NCBI GenBank assembly: GCA_023014485.1
Contig: JAJOZX010000940.1
Location: 322,501-386,500, forward strand
Length of the DNA: 64,000 bases
Direction of reading: 5' to 3'
Source of the DNA: Bathynomus jamesi
Taxonomy: Eukaryota; Arthropoda; Malacostraca; Isopoda; Cirolanidae
In this document: positions 40,255 to 51,206 of the stretch, piece after piece
Layout: each line of letters begins with the position of its first letter
Position numbering within the stretch: the first letter of the stretch is position 1
The notes under the pieces: model-generated
Databases searched by the model: none
Told to the model about the DNA's origin: nothing
What the model saw: only the letters and a program-made list of their open reading frames with translations
Position numbers and translations under genes: made by a program

Positions 40255-41503
40255 ATGGATACACAATTTCAACCCCCTTCATCGGATGAATCTAATTTAA
40301 TTTCTCAGTCAGAATTAAATTATCTTGTCAGAGAGTTGCATCTATCTAAAAATCAGGCTGAGCTCTTAGGTTCTACAGGGTGTTCGAAAAGTCCCGTCAC
40401 CCCCTATAAAATGTACATATTGTAATACCAATTTTATTTTTGTGGAGATTAATTGAATTTATATGTGATTCATTGACTTTTTTCTTTTCTTTTACAATAT
40501 GTACATTTTGTAAGGGGTGACGGGACTTTCCGAACACCCTGTAGATTAAAAGGTTGGAATGTCTTACAAAAGACTGTAAGAATATCATAATTTCGTAAGC
40601 GTCAGACATAATTTACATCGTTTTTCTCTATAGGAAGTGATTTAGTGTATTGTAATGATGTGAACGCTCTCATGGAGGCACTTGATCGAGAGCACAATCC
40701 TAAGGAATGGAGGCTTTTTGTCGATTCATCAAAGTTGAGTTTGAAAGGTGTACTATTGCACAACAGTAATGTCTATCTTTTGGTTCCGATTGCATATAAA
40801 GTTCATATGAAAGAATCATATGACAATATACAGTTACTTTTGAAACATAGTGACTATGATAAACACTCCTGGCATATCTGTGGTGATCTGAAAGTGACTG
40901 TACTTCTTCTCGGATTACAGTTAGGATACACAACGTTCTCTTGCTTCCTCTGCGAGTGGGGCACCCGAGCTAAGGGAAGTTATTATACACAGAAAGAGTG
41001 GCCATTTCGACAAAATTTGGTTCCAGGACAGAAAAATGTTGCCCATCAACCCCTAGAAGATCCAACAAAAGTTTTCTTACCACCTCTCCATATCAAACCA
41101 CTTGGTTTGATGAAAAATTTTGTAAAAGCCATGAATAAAGACGGACCTGGATTTCTATATCTAAAACAAGTTCCCTAGAATCAGCGAAGTGAAAATCAAA
41201 GAAGGCATTTTTGTGGGCTCACAGATCAGAGAAGTGATGAAAGACTGCATTTGATGAATCTCTGAATGAGGTCGAAAGAACAGCATGGAAAGCTTTTAAA
41301 GAAGTGAGTACGAATTTCATCGGCAGCGTCAAATCAGAAAATTATGTTTCCCTGGTGGAGCAAATGCTTATTGCTTACCAAGCCATGGGGTGTAACATGT
41401 TGAAAATGCATTTCCTGCACTCCCACCTGGACTTCTTTCCATCAAACCTGGGCGCTGTCAGCGATGAGCATGGTGAAAGATTTCATGAGGATATATCAAC
41501 CAT
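40255..41503 (+). pseudogene. T4: relic of a recurrent uncharacterised protein
   Basis: Reads SESNLISQSELNYLVRELHL at about 40285-40345, is interrupted by a MITE (40376-40541), then gives the open piece 40645-41178. That piece has EWRLFVDSSKLSLKGVLLHN, WHICGDLKVTVLLLGLQLGY, CFLCEW, NLVPGQKNVAH and FLPPLHIKPLGLMKNFVKAM. It continues after a frame change at 41180-41300 (EGIFVGSQI) to 41304-41503 (HFLHSHLDFFPSNLGAVSDE). I recognise this as a protein found many times over in arthropod and hydrozoan genomes without a known function. The Asp in VDSSK and in CGDLK may form an RNase-H-like site (inference). The 3' end is cut by a hAT element at 41504. Confidence 0.7.
40376..40541. mobile_element. MITE, 166 bp, in T4
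   Basis: Ends CAGGGTGTTCGAAAAGTCCC and inverse, TA duplication (40374-40375, 40542-40543). The arms CCCGTCACCCC and AAATGTACATATTGTAA pair over most of the length. Non-coding mariner-type MITE. Apparent minus-strand reading here is an artefact. Confidence 0.9.
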
Positions 41504-42560
41504 CAGTGGCGTACATAAGGGAGGGGCACAAGGGGCACATGGCCCCCATTGTAAAAATTATTACTACTCTCATTAAAGATATTTAAAAAAGAAAGTTTAA
41601 AAAATCGATAACTTTCCAACATTCACAACAAAAAATCTTGATGTCATGGAATTTCAGTTATTTTATGGTTACCAGGACATTTTATTAACTCAAACCTCAA
41701 AAGCAAATGTCATCATCATGTATAATCAGTGTTTCCCAATCGGGGGCCATGGCACATTTGAAGGGGGCCACAGGAAAATGTTAAGATTTAGAGGGGCCAC
41801 AGACTCCATGAATGGGGCCACAGGACTCAACCTATTGAAGCCTAAATTATAGTTAGGCCAATAGATAATTTTAATTTATGTAGTTGAATTACATTTTAAA
41901 AAATTATTAATACATATATTTTCCTTTTTTTAGATATTTTATAATAGAATTTGAATTTATCTGTAAACAAATATTTTGCATCTTACAAGCTTATTGTGCG
42001 GCGCACTCCATTGTGCGCTTGATCGTTATGCGCCTGGCAGCGTTGTTGACTTGATAAAAATACTTCAGGTTGAAATCCTTACAGTCTGTTTACCACGTGG
42101 ATCGTCGCTGTAGTGTGTAAGTAGCTCTTATTTGTTTACCCTAATATTGCGAAGTTGTAGTAATTTTACTAGTTTTTTAATTTATAATAGATTGCTATAA
42201 GTACAGTATTTCTTTTGATTATATTTTTTTATAATTAATACATAATATAAGTAAATAACTGCAAATTTTTGTTAGCCACTGTTTAGTTTTTGTATGTTAT
42301 AGTCCTATGTGACAAATAATATTGTACCTGAATACAAATAGTTGTTTTAATATCCTTTATATATATTTGTTTTTGTAAAATAGTTAATCTGCATATTACC
42401 TACTGAAAATAATGCTTATGGGGGGCCACAGGAAAAAATAAGGTTCCTAAGGGGGCCATAAGCCAAAACCGGTTGGGAACCACTGATGTATATGATCCAA
42501 GTATAATAACTGAAATATGTGCAGCAATACAGGAAATATATTCCAAGGTGTTGGTGTATT
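41504..42560. mobile_element. hAT left end in T4 (right end not found)
   Basis: CAGTGGCGTACATAAGGGAG at 41504 is a hAT-type terminus, and T4 coding stops exactly here. Sequence inside resembles the interior of hAT elements with CGTAC ends, but no matching right terminus is visible before the LINE fragment at 42590. Another hAT (41727-42485) is nested in it. The right limit is approximate. Confidence 0.45.
41727..42485. mobile_element. Nested hAT element, 759 bp
   Basis: Ends CAGTGTTTCCCAATCGGGGG and CCGGTTGGGAACCACTG are inverted. Flanks ATGTATAAT and ATGTATAT suggest an 8-bp duplication with one change. GGGGCCACAGGA repeats occur inside both ends. No protein. Confidence 0.8.
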
Positions 42561-42589
42561 GTACGTATGTACAAACAAACAAACAAACA

Positions 42590-43298
42590 AACAAACACTT
42601 TATTTCAGACTCAACAGGTACAAACATTATATAAGAGGTCCATAGAAGATTAAGAGATAGTTGTCTAAGTGTAAATGTAGCCCATAATAATTATGATTCT
42701 ATTATTTTGGATATTTAAAGAGTTTGCAATAGATGTACTGTCAGTAATTTCTTTATTACCAACATTTAGTTTCTCTATTCAATTTTTCTTAATTTGTTTT
42801 CCGAGAAAACTGTTTATGGTTGTCCAAATGTTTTTCATGTATCCTTTATGTTTGGAAAATTGATTGTTATAATACAGTAGCTATATTTTGCAATTTTGAT
42901 TATTTTAGTTAATTTGTTTCCATATTGAGTATATTATACTTTATAAATTTTGCTTTGTAACTGCAATTTGAGTAATTTATCTCCATTCTTTATTGAAGTT
43001 TTAATTCCTGAAGTGATCCATGGATTCGCAACACTTTTGGGCGAAACTGTTTTCCTCCTTAAAGGAGAAGAAGAACTGAAACATATGATCTGGATCATTC
43101 ATAGGTTCGTCACAGTCAAATCTAATATTTTTTACAGCCCCAATAAATTTTCTATTGTCAACCTCTGAAAATATTCTGTAAGCAATAGTTGTTTTACCTG
43201 CAACCTGAACAATGTTATCGTATATAGTGTAAGTAGGATAATGATCACTGACGTTTGTAGTTATAATTCCAGAATTTACGACGGCATTGCTATTTCTT
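42590..43298 (-). mobile_element. LINE fragment (endonuclease end and linker)
   Basis: On the minus strand 43001-43354 reads VNSGIITTNVSDHYPTYTIY (SDH of the endonuclease) then IRFDCDEPMNDPDHMFQFFF. After a frame change it gives ITSGIKTSIKNGDKLLKLQL, typical of the linker before RT. An AATAAA and (TTTG)n (about 42565-42604) form its 3' end, so the RT core is deleted. A LINE-G 3' piece joins it at 43299-43395. Confidence 0.6.
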
Positions 43299-43395
43299 TT
43301 TATGCCGGAGGAAGGGGCCAAGGGCGAGCACCCGAAAAAATTCCCACCCATCACATGTAAGAAAGAGAGCCGAAATCAAGGTCTCCGAGGCTCAT
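43299..43395 (-). mobile_element. LINE-G 3'-end fragment
   Basis: Short match to the 3' end of LINE-G (GGAAGGGGCCAAGGGCGAGC and GAGAGCCGAAATCAAGGTC), as at 12063-12259 and 56565-56665. Confidence 0.65.
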
Positions 43396-43648
43396 AATGC
43401 TATTTTTTTATATAAATTTTTAGAAGATTGTGCAGTGTGTAAAATGCATGTGTGTGTAGTGAACAATAGTGAAAGAACCGTGTGTTTGAGCACATGCTGG
43501 ACTGCTCACAGGGTAGATGAGACACGGAAAAAGACCAGTTAAGGAGGCGAGTGACAGGAGAAATAAGAGTTCCAGCGCTCCCCTGTCTCCTGCCTAACGT
43601 CCTTCTCGAAGTACTTCCCTGGTCGCTTGGTGTCTACTCTCTCATATA

Positions 43649-44548
43649 TCGGGTGGGCAAAAAAAAAGGGAGATCTCGAACTTTGGCTGTAAAATCCTAA
43701 GTTATGGTCAAATTTCAATATTTTTTTCACACCCCACAACTAAATAAATTTCCTATACTGTGAGCGGATTTCAAAGAAAACTAATGAAAATTATGGATTT
43801 ATTGAACATTTCGTTATGCCACTGGAAATTCTCCATTTATACACCTTGATGTTAAAAAAAACTGCTCGATATGTTTACCACGAACTTCTACAACCTTTTT
43901 CAGTCTAGGACGGAACTCATCTATGGCTTTATTGATTTGTCTTTGTGGTAGCTCATCCCATTTTTCCAGAAGGAGCTGTCGTAAATCAGCGATATCTCTT
44001 ACTTTGACCCGATAAATTCTCTGTGACAAATTTTCCCAAAGGCCGTAATCGACAGGGTTTAAATCAGCACTGTTTGGTGGCCAAATTTAATACCGCTACC
44101 TGATATTCTTTTGATACCTCCTGTTTTATCGATTTTCTTGAAAAGCTTGTCCAAACCTCCTGCAGTTGGCTTACGCTAATTAAAATCGCTTTAATTATCA
44201 ACTTGAACCTATGATTAGCAAGATTTTTCTGGAATATTCGCCATAAATCCAATTTCTCAGCTAAAACCATAAAATTACCTAGTAATAACATATTAAAATT
44301 TCATAGTTCTATGTACCGTATTTGCCGAGATGTGAAGGAGTTACTACAGTAGTAGTGTAAATGCAGAATTTCCAGTGGCATAAAGAAATGTTCAATAAAT
44401 CCGTAGTTTTCATTAGTTTTCTTTGAAATCCGCTCACCCTATAGGAAATTTACTTAGTTGTGGGGTGTGAAAAATATTGAAATCTGACCATAACTTTGGA
44501 TTTTACAGCCAAAATTCGAGGTCTCCCTTTTTTTTTTTGCCCACCCGA
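43649..44548 (-). mobile_element. Tc1/mariner-like element with about 190-bp TIRs
   Basis: Long inverted ends (43649-43835 and 44363-44548) begin TCGGGTGGGCAAAAAAA, with TA-rich flanks. On the minus strand the C-terminus of a transposase is read from about 44100 to 43840: PNSADLNPVDYGLWENL, with the third catalytic Asp, then RQLLLEKWDELPQRQINKAI and VEVRGKHIEQFF. The rest is deleted or scrambled. 0.9 kb, non-autonomous. Confidence 0.75.
43814..44029 (-). pseudogene. Tc1/mariner transposase C-terminal fragment
   Basis: 71 open residues; the last ten or so run into the inverted repeat. The conserved part is LEKWDELPQRQINKAIDEFR and the EVRGKHIE ending typical of Tc1-related transposases. The third-Asp block lies just upstream in another frame (44040-44100). 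Confidence 0.65.
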
Positions 44549-44557
44549 TATATGTAT

Positions 44558-44562
<5 letters not shown>

Positions 44563-44630
<68 letters not shown>
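44563..44630. repeat. (GA)n microsatellite
   Basis: Pure GA tract directly right of the Tc1-like element. Reading frames through it are artefacts. Confidence 0.95.
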
Positions 44631-44632
<2 letters not shown>

Positions 44633-44838
44633 TTATGCGTGTATGTGCAAATGCACGATGGTACATATAAAAAGTTAAAGTTAGCTGTGATTAATTCCAG
44701 TCTGTTTGAACGACGCTCTACCACTTCACCCCACTGCGAGACGCACACATAAGAAATGAAAGCAAAAAAAAGGATGTAATTTTTACATAAAAAAAGGTAA
44801 TCTTTCTATGTGTATATAGATATTGTCTCTACCTACCT

Positions 44839-44840
<2 letters not shown>

Positions 44841-44902
<62 letters not shown>

Positions 44903-45159
44903 GAGTATAATGTAAGTGACATCAATATCGCTTTTATTAGAGCAGCAGGCATGGTGTAATTAATGAAAGGGAAGTTATAATTTATACAGGCACTACGCGT
45001 GTCACGTCTTTAAACGATAAATTGTGGTCCCAACTAGGTCATTAGAAAAAGGTATGAAACTCATAAATATGTATTTTAAGTTTCAGTAAATAAGATAATT
45101 ATTGAAGGTGTTCTGTATGCGTACCTGTATATTAGAATATATGGAGTTAGCGAGTGTAC

Positions 45160-45205
<46 letters not shown>
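44841..45205. repeat. (AT)n, (AC)n and second (AC)n microsatellites
   Basis: (AT)n 44841-44888 passes into (AC)n 44889-44902; a further (AC)n tract is at 45160-45205. No gene is visible between 44631 and 45735. Confidence 0.9.
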
Positions 45206-45206
<1 letters not shown>

Positions 45207-45735
45207 GAACTTATTGTTTGACAGTAATAATGTCGGCGAGATGACGTTATTCTTCGTTACACCATCTCCGACGTTTAAGGTATTCTCAGTATGTCGCTTC
45301 CTCGCATCGACAAGGAAGTTTATACCGCTTAATTAATCTGTCTGCGAGAGTCCGGAACAACACTTTATACCCTTTATACCCTTGCTTCTATGGCGTCCTC
45401 TCTCTCTCAGTCCGTTGAGAGAAGGGAATGCTTTTCTCTCGTTGAAGGATATAAAATGACGCATCCTTTGTCAGTCTTTATTTCACAAGGATAGAATCAC
45501 TTTTAAAATATTAGATTTCTTTACACTACACTTGTTTAGAAAATTTTAGAACGAAAAAAATGCTTTCATCAAAAAGCTCAGGGCCCCAGCCGAACCGGCT
45601 TCCCCAAGGGCGAAACACTCACTGTCTCACTGACTCTCTCAAATTGGTTTTTCCCTTTGTCCTGGAGAAACCTCCATGGTGCCACGTTTTACAAAAGATT
45701 ACTAAACTTGCAAAATCCTACTCAAATAGTGATGT

Positions 45736-45815
45736 GAGCAAAAGAATTTATATAATTGGATATTAGCAAAAGAATTTATATAATTGGATATTAGCAAAAG
45801 AATTTATATAATTGT
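45736..45815. repeat. 28-bp tandem repeat, three units
   Basis: The unit AGCAAAAGAATTTATATAAT plus TGGATATT is repeated almost exactly three times. There is no coding function. The sequence 45816-46150 around it is AT-rich with nothing recognised. Confidence 0.9.
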
Positions 45816-46887
45816 AGTTTTACACTTAACTTCTTTATGTGATTTATTTTAGCCGAAAAGAATATTTAGAATTTAGGAATCTCTGTTTAAGATTATAGAT
45901 TTGGCACACTGCTTTTGTTTAGGGTTAAGAAAGGATGCCAGACAATCCACTGGCATTGAGGCACTTTATACAATATTAAAAATTTAATGGATTCATATTT
46001 TAATTTATACGAGCAGAATAATATCTTTTAAAGGATTAATACTTTAATTTATACAAACAGAATGATATCTTTAAATTTCGATGAAAATTATTGTCCTGTG
46101 GAAAACCTTTTCCACAATAACAATAATCCCGTCTCTTCACCGATTACAAATTACCAGTACAGTACTCACGCGATTATCCGTGGTTCACTCAACCGTGAAT
46201 CGGGTTAACCGTGATTTACTAATTGTGAGTGATCATACCGCCGAGTTAATCGTGATTTGGCGCGGTTTACAACCGCGACGCCTCCCGCTAAATCCCCACA
46301 ACGCGCCTCAGTCAGTGTCTCTCCGCGCTTCATAGAGTACACATGTGCGCTTGTGGCTTCGCATATTTTGTTTATTCCTCCTAATGGATATATTATCCTG
46401 CTCCAGAGGGAGGGGTTATAATCTTCAGGAGGGGATGATATTCACGTCTTGTGGTGAGTACAAACTACTTAACACTATATTATTCTGTACTAGAATAATA
46501 CTGTATATGGTAGCGCACAAGGTGGGAAGCCAGTCAATGGCGGCGGCAGCTGTAGCTGCACCACCCACCCACTGGCGGGGTATACTCAATTAATCGTGAA
46601 ATCGGGTTATCCGTGGTCAATGGTCATGGACCTCAAAACAGAAACATCTACTATGATCGTATTTTTTATTTACAAATTAGAATAATTAATTCAGTGATTA
46701 GTGTTTACATTATGCGATCTGTCATAATTGACGACTCAGGTGAATTAGTTAATGGGAAGCTGAATGCGTTTGACACACCTACTGTAAATGCTGATCAATT
46801 CGCAGTTTCAATTACAACTGTATACTACTACCCATAGACGAAGCCCTGCCGCATTTGCACATAAACGCATACACAGCATTTGAACAT

Positions 46888-47365
46888 GAGGGCTGCGCAT
46901 TTCCCGCTCTTTTCTTAATCCCGAGAAACGGGATTCAAACACTTGCAATCCCGGAATCCCGGGAAATTCCCGGGATTAAAAAAATTAAATAAGGTTGAAG
47001 TACTAAATTATTACTAAAGTACTAAGTAATAAATTAAATAACTAAACAGAAAATTCCCTTTTATTGAACAAAAACATGCTTTGATAAAAACTTTCAACGA
47101 GACTAATAAAACTGAAATTATTGATTTATTTGGATTATGACTTAAAATAATGCTTTAAAAAACACAGATGATCAATATTATCACTTAAAGATGTTCGGAG
47201 TTTTGCGATGAATAATCCTACAGCAGAAAATGCTCTTTCCGACTCTATTGAAGTTGGAGGAATTGTCGCCAGAACATTAAATAAAGAGGTTTAAATTTTC
47301 TGTTCTACTGTATTACCAGTGGCTTCATAAACATTCATTTCTTTTATGATGTTCTTTACGTCGTC
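46888..47365 (-). mobile_element. hAT 3' end with dimerisation-domain remnant
   Basis: GGGCTGCGCATTTCCCG near 46889 followed by AATCCCGGGAATT-like palindromes looks like a hAT terminus. On the minus strand, about 47330-47170 reads ATIPPTSIESERAFSAVGLF and KLRTSLSDN, the hAT C-terminal dimerisation domain. The other end is lost; MITE-1 copy 3 follows. Confidence 0.7.
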
Positions 47366-47589
47366 GTTCTTTTACGCCTCATAAGACGCTACAAGTGGTA
47401 AGACGCACCCTTTATTTAGCAAAGAATATTTAGGAAAAAAATATTTCGGAGATTTATCAGCCTGACAAAAAATATATTCCCATAACTTTATTAACAGAAC
47501 ATTAAACAAAACAATAACATATGAGCCCTGAAGTGATTTTTGGAGACGTTTTTCAGGAAAAAAGTAGCGTCTTATAGGCTAAAATACGG
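47366..47589. mobile_element. MITE-1 copy 3
   Basis: Inverted relative to copies 1 and 2. Its left terminus is degraded (TTTTACGCCTCATAAGACG starts at 47370) and its right terminus is intact (CTAAAATACGG at 47579-47589). It abuts SINE-1 at the same CACAGTATA position as copy 2. Confidence 0.85.
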
Positions 47590-47882
47590 TATACTGTGCG
47601 TTGTTTGCAGTTAAAATGTATATACAGTATGTACGGCATGCGAAGGTGTCCCCTCAGGGCATTTGATTCCGCTCGTATGTAGGAAAATTACGAGTACTGA
47701 CTAATCGGGGTCCTTGGTGCAGTGGTTAGCATATCCGACTGGTAATTGGATGATTCCGTGTTCGATTCCCGGGTCGTACCTCATTTTTCATTTGTTCGTT
47801 CTCCCTCCTCATCTTGTGCGGAACGCTCTTCTACATAAGCGTCGTTCTTTACATTAATTATACGGTGTTGTTTGCAGTTAAG

Positions 47883-47890
<8 letters not shown>
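47590..47890 (+). mobile_element. SINE-1 copy (plus)
   Basis: The tRNA-like head at about 47708-47780 (GGTGCAGTGGTTAGCATATC, GTTCGATTCCC) is preceded by the spacer (GTATGTACGGCATGCGAAGG, CCCCTCAGGGCATTTGA). It is followed by the tail TTCATTTGTTCGTTCTCCCT and CGCTCTTCTACATAAGCG, ending at an (AT)n tract. The minus-strand frame over the tail is spurious. Confidence 0.85.
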
Positions 47891-47907
<17 letters not shown>

Positions 47908-47913
<6 letters not shown>

Positions 47914-48681
47914 GTCCCATAAGTCCGGCATCGTAGGAAAAATAATAAAAAAAGGCAAAACAAAAGCTTTTATTTACAGAACGTGCTCAATATGTCCACC
48001 ATTGTTTTCAATACACAAATTCAGACGTCATACCCAGTCAGCAAGCACACGGTGAATGATGTCAGGAGTAATGGTGTTACATGCCCCAATAATGCGCTGC
48101 CGCAAATGTTCAACACTCCTAATTTCTCTGCGTATACCAGCGCTTTCAAGTGGTCCCAGAGATAAAAATCTAGTGGCGTGAGATCCGGGCTTCTAGCTGG
48201 CCATTCCACAGGCCCTCGACGTCCTATCCAATGACCAGGGAATTGTTGGTACAGGTATTCCCTTACTTGGGTGCTGTAATGTGCAGGAGCGCCGTCTTGC
48301 TGGAACCATGTTGGGAAAGTTCCTTCTTCGTTCAAGACACTGGGAAATGCTTCTTCCTTGAGCATACGTAGGTAGGTGCCTCCAGTGACATGTTCATCGA
48401 AAAAGAGGGGGCCTATGATGCGATCCTTTCAAATGCCACACCATACCATCACCCGAGATGCAGCTTGTTCCTTTGAAGAGGTATACCAGTGAGGGTTGTT
48501 TTCAGACTAGTAGCGGGTGTTCTGTCGATTTACCTCACCATTTCCATAAAAAACAGCCTCGTCACTGAACAGAATGGTGGACGGGAAATTGGCATCCCGA
48601 GCATAAGAAAAATATGAATTATGGTTTGTAGAAATAGAAAAATATGAATTTCTCCTATGATGCCGGACTTATGGGGACACC

Positions 48682-48684
<3 letters not shown>
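47908..48684 (-). mobile_element. DD41D mariner-like element, copy 2
   Basis: Same ends and same internal deletion as 9802-10570, lying between (AT)n tracts. The transposase piece 48021-48365 has FQQDGAPAHY and SPDLTPLDFYLWD. It frameshifts after LVYAEK because one T is missing in the T run near 48122. A 15-bp duplication (AGAAAAATATGAATT) sits near the right end (48605-48620). Confidence 0.9.
48021..48365 (-). pseudogene. DD41D transposase fragment, frameshifted
   Basis: 115 codons. The first 80 or so are nearly identical to 9868-10260, including the two catalytic aspartates 41 residues apart. The remainder is out of frame and meaningless. The DNA-binding domain is missing. Confidence 0.85.
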
Positions 48685-48740
<56 letters not shown>

Positions 48741-48741
<1 letters not shown>

Positions 48742-49498
48742 GTGTCTGAATGCATCGCTTCAAAATTTCCTAAGTTCAAAATGTCGCAAGAAGACATAAT
48801 TTAATTTTTACTAATTGATATCACTAAACTCTGAAATTAAATTCCTTCCCATGCTCCTCTACGGGAGTCCTCTAATCATAGTCATTACGCAAGAATATGG
48901 AAGATATCACGTGACTCCCTCGAAAGGTATCTCCTGACTCCCTGAAGATTACCGGAAAGAAGCTAATTTAAATATGCAATTATAAAAAAAAAAAAAAAAA
49001 AATAATTACATAGGAATAAAAGAAAATGAAACCAAATCCATGATTATGGTTATGTAATTGGAGAGTAAAGCAGTTCATTAATGTATGTACTCGTATGTAA
49101 CCTTTAGGTTTCACATTAGTTCTGACTGCAAAAAATACGTTCCAAACCCTGTTAGACATTTGGTCATTGTGTTCCATTTTAGTTGCCTTTCAACTGTATT
49201 TAAGTAACTTAATGCGGCTTCATTAATAGTTTTTTTCAGCATTTCACTTGAAACGTATATTGCAAAACTACGAATGAATGATCATTAAATTATACTCGTA
49301 CTCGTACTCGTAGCAGTTCCATACGTTGGTTTCTCTTCACACTGGTGGTGGCCCCGCCTCTACATTAGAAATATTACTAAAATTGGACACAGAATGTATA
49401 ATGAAACGCCAAATACGTTTACAGGTTACACTTAAATTATTATGAAAAAATTTTGGGTGAAAAAAAAGACTCAAGAAAAAAAATAAATAAATAAAAAA

Positions 49499-49499
<1 letters not shown>
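48741..49499. other. No recognised gene
   Basis: AT-rich sequence after the (AT)n at 48685-48740. Contains an 18-A run (48985-49002), a segment with repeated ACTCGT (49295-49312) and nothing else I can name. Confidence 0.4.
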
Positions 49500-49534
<35 letters not shown>

Positions 49535-49550
49535 ATATGTATATATATAT

Positions 49551-51181
49551 CAGAGCTGGGCACTTCCGCAAACACTTCCGCAAACCGCAAATTCCGCAAT
49601 TGCGGAAGTATGTTTTTCGTTTGCGGATTTGCGTTTGCGGCAAAGTCATCGCAAATTAGTGAATTTGCGTTGCGGAACTAAGACCGCAAACGCAAATCTT
49701 TCCGCAAATTTCCCACGTGGCCACTGGCCAAGCCCGCTAGTGCTGTGACGCTGCTGTCACTGGCCGCCAATTGGCTGGCAGGCAACGAGGCTGTTGGATG
49801 AAATCTGGGAGCACGCTGCCATCGAGACTTCCGGACCCAGCAGTGCCGAGGACGACGATGACGAGGACGAATTCTTCAAGGTGATTTACTGATCATTTTC
49901 GTTATTTACATAATCATTAATTCATTATGTAGATTAAAATTTAATTATTTAGTTATAAATTAATGTGTGATCGCACTCTGCGTAGCCTAGTTGTAGTAGT
50001 TGCCAGTTACTGATAGTACTACTCATAGTCTGAGCTCACTCACACTCAGTCATTCAATTTGAACAATTTGAACAATTTCTGACTTGTTAGTTGTTGTTAC
50101 TGAGTCTGTTAGTAACTTAGACTGTCATACTTAATAGTAAATTACTATTTTTTTTGTATTATTTATTAAATTATTTAATTTATTTCCAGGAGTTGAGGAC
50201 CTATGGCCCAACGTCAATGGAGAGGGAGACCAGCAACAGCAACTCCAATCGCCTCTCCAACAAGTTGGCGAAAGAGTTGGACAGTTGGTCCTCTGACAAA
50301 GAGAAGAACAAGGAGCTGGAGCAGAGCATGTTCCCCAAACTTCACCGCAACGCCCGGGTTCATGTTTTCCTCAAGTATAACACGGCCATCCCCAGCTCTG
50401 CGGCCGTGGAGAGACTGTTCTCCCATGGGTCAGATATAATGAAGCCCAAAAGGGCCAGCCTGACCTCTGACAACTTCCAACGTCTCATGTTCATGAAGGG
50501 GAACATGGACTTATTAAAACTGGATTTGGCTCAGTTACTGGAGGAGGACGACTGAACTTGTTGACAAAGCCAGAGGCGTACACTTGTAGAGGCTAGAGGG
50601 GTTGAGTTGTACAGTGAGTTCAAGTTGTGTACAATCACAGTGTTAACTTAATTTAACTTGTGTAATGTAATGTGTGTACAGTTACTACAGTTACAGTACA
50701 GTCTTCTCTAACGTGTCTAAGTCTCAAAATTTATGAAATTCAAATGATTAAATTTATTATTTAATTTATTTACTATTTACTTGCAGGAGGTGTTTTTGTT
50801 CAATATAATATATCAATATATGTAGTATTTTTATTTCTTCTACAATAGTGATTTATTGTAATAAATTATTTAGCCTTGTTTTTAATAAAAACAAGGCTAA
50901 AACATTAAACATTAAAAAGATATAAAAACTTTTTATACCTCTTTAATGTTTTGGATACTTTTTATAGTTAAAATTGCGATTGCGGAATTTGCGGTTTGCG
51001 GAAGTGTTTGCGGAAGTGCCCAGCACTGTAAAAATTGGAAATATGGTTTGCGTTTGCGGATTTGCGTTTGCGGCACCAAAAATGGCAAGCAGTTTGCGGA
51101 TTTGCGGTTGCGGAAGGTAAGGTTTGAGTTTGCGGATTTGCGATTGCGGAAGTGATTTTGAGTTTGCGGTGCCCAGCTCTG
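49551..51181 (+). mobile_element. hAT element with GCGGA-rich subterminal repeats
   Basis: Ends CAGAGCTGGGCACTTCCGC and GCGGTGCCCAGCTCTG, flanked by ATATATAT on both sides; this is consistent with an 8-bp duplication but weak in an (AT)n context. Dozens of TTTGCGGA/TCCGCAAA motifs crowd the outer 150-200 bp at each end, likely transposase-binding sites. A second right terminus (AAGTGCCCAGCACTG) lies at 51014-51028. One C-terminal transposase gene is inside. Confidence 0.9.
49792..50555 (+). pseudogene. hAT transposase C-terminus, two exons
   Basis: A putative exon at about 49792-49879 (WEHAAIETSGPSSAEDDDDE) ends AAG|GTGATT. The second exon starts after TTTCCAG at 50189 with ELRTYGPTSMERE and ends at the TGA 50553-50555. 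Splicing keeps one frame. The second exon holds VFLKYNTAIPSSAAVERLFS and LTSDNFQRLMFMKGNMDLLK, the hAT dimerisation domain. The catalytic DDE core is missing, so it is a truncated transposase. Confidence 0.75.
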
Positions 51182-51206
51182 ATATATATATATATATATA
51201 TATATT

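Noticed and set aside
44454..44752. Frames with poly(Arg-Glu) or poly(Ser-Leu)
   Set aside because: Translations of the (GA)n microsatellite.
45560..45766. 68-residue frame SSKSSGPQPNRLPQG
   Set aside because: No family resemblance, and it runs into a 28-bp tandem repeat.
46081..46837. Possible pogo/Tigger-like MITE (CAGTACAGTACTCACGCGATT at 46155) and nearby short frames
   Set aside because: A second similar segment at 46580-46615 is in direct, not inverted, orientation, so element ends cannot be established. The frames have no known match.
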